Source: Aliivibrio fischeri
GTDB lineage: Bacteria > Pseudomonadota > Gammaproteobacteria > Enterobacterales > Vibrionaceae
DNA: 64,000 bases
Reading direction: 5' to 3'
Assembly (NCBI RefSeq): GCF_009727955.1
Contig: NZ_WOBR01000005.1
Location: 38,375 to 102,374, forward strand
Below, piece by piece: positions 63,346 through 64,000 of the stretch; position 1 is the first letter of the stretch; every line of letters begins with the position of its first letter. Under the pieces are notes generated by a model. It did no database searches. It was not told where the DNA came from and saw only the letters and a program-made list of their open reading frames with translations. Position numbers and translations under genes: made by a program.

Positions 63346-63371
63346 AGCCCCTAAGTGATAGGGGCTTTTTT
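63346..63371 (+). terminator. terminator in the remnant right end
   Basis: An 8-bp stem (63346-63353 with 63359-63366) with a T-run, copying the main prophage's right-end terminator. Confidence 0.8.
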
Positions 63372-63393
63372 GTAGAAGAAGCTTAAGGGTTTT

Positions 63394-63418
63394 AAGGTGT
63401 AGTCATTCTTGTGACAAT
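63394..63418 (+). repeat. right-end repeat with integrase arm site, copy 2
   Basis: Exact copy of 63,031-63,055, here at the right end of the remnant, with TGTAGTCATT at 63,398-63,407. Confidence 0.6.
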
Positions 63419-63473
63419 TTAATGGTGTATTCTATGTAACTATTTGAAAGTAAATATATTAAATAGTTATTTA

Positions 63474-63497
63474 ATATTAAATGAGATTACTTTCATT
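63474..63497. repeat. outer attR core
   Basis: 24 bases identical to 28,503-28,526, i.e. the first xthA codons. Read on the minus strand it gives ATG and seven xthA codons before diverging. Host sequence resumes after it; on the minus strand GGAC lies about 11 bases before that ATG, the probable native xthA ribosome site. Confidence 0.8.
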
Positions 63498-63592
63498 GGG
63501 TTATCAAGTCCTTATAAATATAGTCAATCCTAGTTGAGCGAGGATCTTTAATATCATGATACTAACATTATTTGGCATTAAATCATGTAAGT

Positions 63593-63781
63593 TTAGTTTA
63601 ATAATCTAGCACTTGGCTGGCATGTCTCACAGCGCCACGTACATTTTTGTTGACCTAAACCTGCTTTTATCCAAGCCATTGTGACGCTAGTAGAAGGATG
63701 ACAAAAAGCCTCTTTATTACATAAGCTACATGTTTTCCATTGTGACGGTTCTTGCTGCTTTTGAACTTGTGCAATGTGCAT
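63593..63781 (-). CDS. small Cys-rich, probable zinc-binding protein under SOS control
   Basis: This 62-residue protein has CSLC, FCHPS and CTWRCETC, enough cysteines for one or two zinc sites. I do not recognise the family. AGAGG precedes the ATG, and an exact LexA-box match lies about 40 bases upstream. Before phage insertion it would have been the gene directly upstream of xthA on the same strand, so it may belong to a DNA-damage context. Confidence 0.6.
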   Translation of the reverse strand: MHIAQVQKQQEPSQWKTCSLCNKEAFCHPSTSVTMAWIKAGLGQQKCTWRCETCQPSARLLN

Positions 63782-63820
63782 TGTAATGCCTCTATTTCTA
63801 TATTTAATAAAACAGAGTAA

Positions 63821-63836
63821 CTGTATATTTATACAG
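63821..63836. promoter_or_regulatory. LexA (SOS) box upstream of the Cys-rich gene
   Basis: CTGTATATTTATACAG matches CTGT-N8-ACAG exactly, with an AT-only centre, as strong LexA sites have. It lies 40 bases before the start of the minus-strand 62-residue gene. Confidence 0.72.
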
Positions 63837-63930
63837 TTATTTTGGCAAGGGGTATTTAAGGATAAAATTTATACCAATAGTTATTCAGATAATTGCGGAG
63901 GATAATTGATAGGTAGGTATTACAGGCACA

Positions 63931-63963
63931 AAAAAAGCCAACTCATTTCTGAATTGGCTTTTC
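63931..63963 (-). terminator. terminator downstream of a tRNA
   Basis: An 8-bp stem (63934-63941 with 63954-63961) with a run of Ts in the minus-strand reading. It follows the tRNA end on that strand. Confidence 0.7.
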
Positions 63964-63984
63964 GATCTCTTATGAGATAAATAA

Positions 63985-64000
63985 TGGTGGAGGGGGACGG
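63985..64000 (-). tRNA. tRNA 3' end (truncated by window edge)
   Basis: On the minus strand the last 16 bases read CCGTCCCCCTCCACCA: an encoded CCA end, discriminator A and a C-rich acceptor strand, followed by a terminator. The identity cannot be read from 16 bases; the acceptor strand CCCCTCC would suit a tyrosine-type tRNA, but this is a guess. Confidence 0.5.

Larger units (their letters stand above)
63135..63497. mobile_element. collapsed second prophage remnant in tandem
   Basis: The first part (63,135 to about 63,325) is a diverged copy of the main prophage left end, from the att core through the int 3' end. The second part (63,346-63,497) is a diverged copy of a right end: the same terminator, the exact 25-base repeat and an att core. 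Everything between left and right end has been lost. It is explained by integration of a related phage followed by a large internal deletion. Confidence 0.8.

Noticed and set aside
1..64000. CRISPR arrays and insertion sequences.
   Set aside because: No regularly spaced repeats and no transposase genes seen on either strand.

Overview
The window comes from a low-GC gamma-proteobacterium of the Vibrionaceae, most like Aliivibrio (Vibrio) fischeri. This rests on the AT-rich base composition, the Vibrio-type core genes (lpxH, ppiB, cysS, tdk, the GH18 chitinase, the opp operon, roxA, pflA/pflB, grxB, xthA) and a DUF3360 transporter. The assignment is from recognition of protein families, not from a database search.

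Bases 1-28,526 are ordinary chromosome: a cardiolipin synthase fragment; a sodium-coupled symporter; a minus-strand group ychJ, EAL-HDOD protein, lpxH, ppiB; cysS and tdk; a secreted multidomain chitinase; the oppABCDF oligopeptide importer; the ribosomal oxygenase roxA; the anaerobic pyruvate formate-lyase pair pflB/pflA; a DUF3360 permease; a HisP/ArtP-type basic amino acid importer; a probable 40-residue membrane peptide; grxB; and xthA.

Bases 28,515-63,134 are a complete-looking temperate prophage inserted at the start codon of xthA. It mixes P2-like parts (CI, Cox, CII, GpA-type replication initiator, Ogr, portal, terminase, scaffold, capsid, GpL, GpR, GpS, GpM, GpE+E') with a Mu-type contractile tail (gp38 to gp48-like). 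Its order is: int; a membrane-protein cargo gene; a two-gene cassette with a DUF6575-like protein; an ATPase-TOPRIM/DUF4435 fusion (PARIS- or OLD-like) behind cI; early genes; replication; ogr; Mu-type baseplate and fibre genes; lysis genes; a colicin E3-type rRNase with its immunity gene; portal/terminase (reverse strand); capsid; tail sheath, tube and tape measure; a noncoding stretch; and an ImmA/IrrE-protease plus PIN-nuclease cassette.

Bases 63,135-63,497 hold the collapsed remains of a second related prophage in tandem: the left end with an integrase 3' fragment is joined directly to a right end, followed by a third copy of the attachment core. Host sequence then resumes with a 62-residue zinc-binding-type protein behind an exact LexA-box match, and the 3' end of a tRNA at the window edge.

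How it fits together: a LexA-like S24 repressor and a LexA box at int suggest an SOS-induced prophage. It carries at least three candidate defence or conflict modules in its variable slots (int-to-cI region, between lysis and portal genes, and after the tape measure). Integration replaces the native upstream region of xthA, a DNA repair gene, with phage DNA that contains a near-match LexA box.
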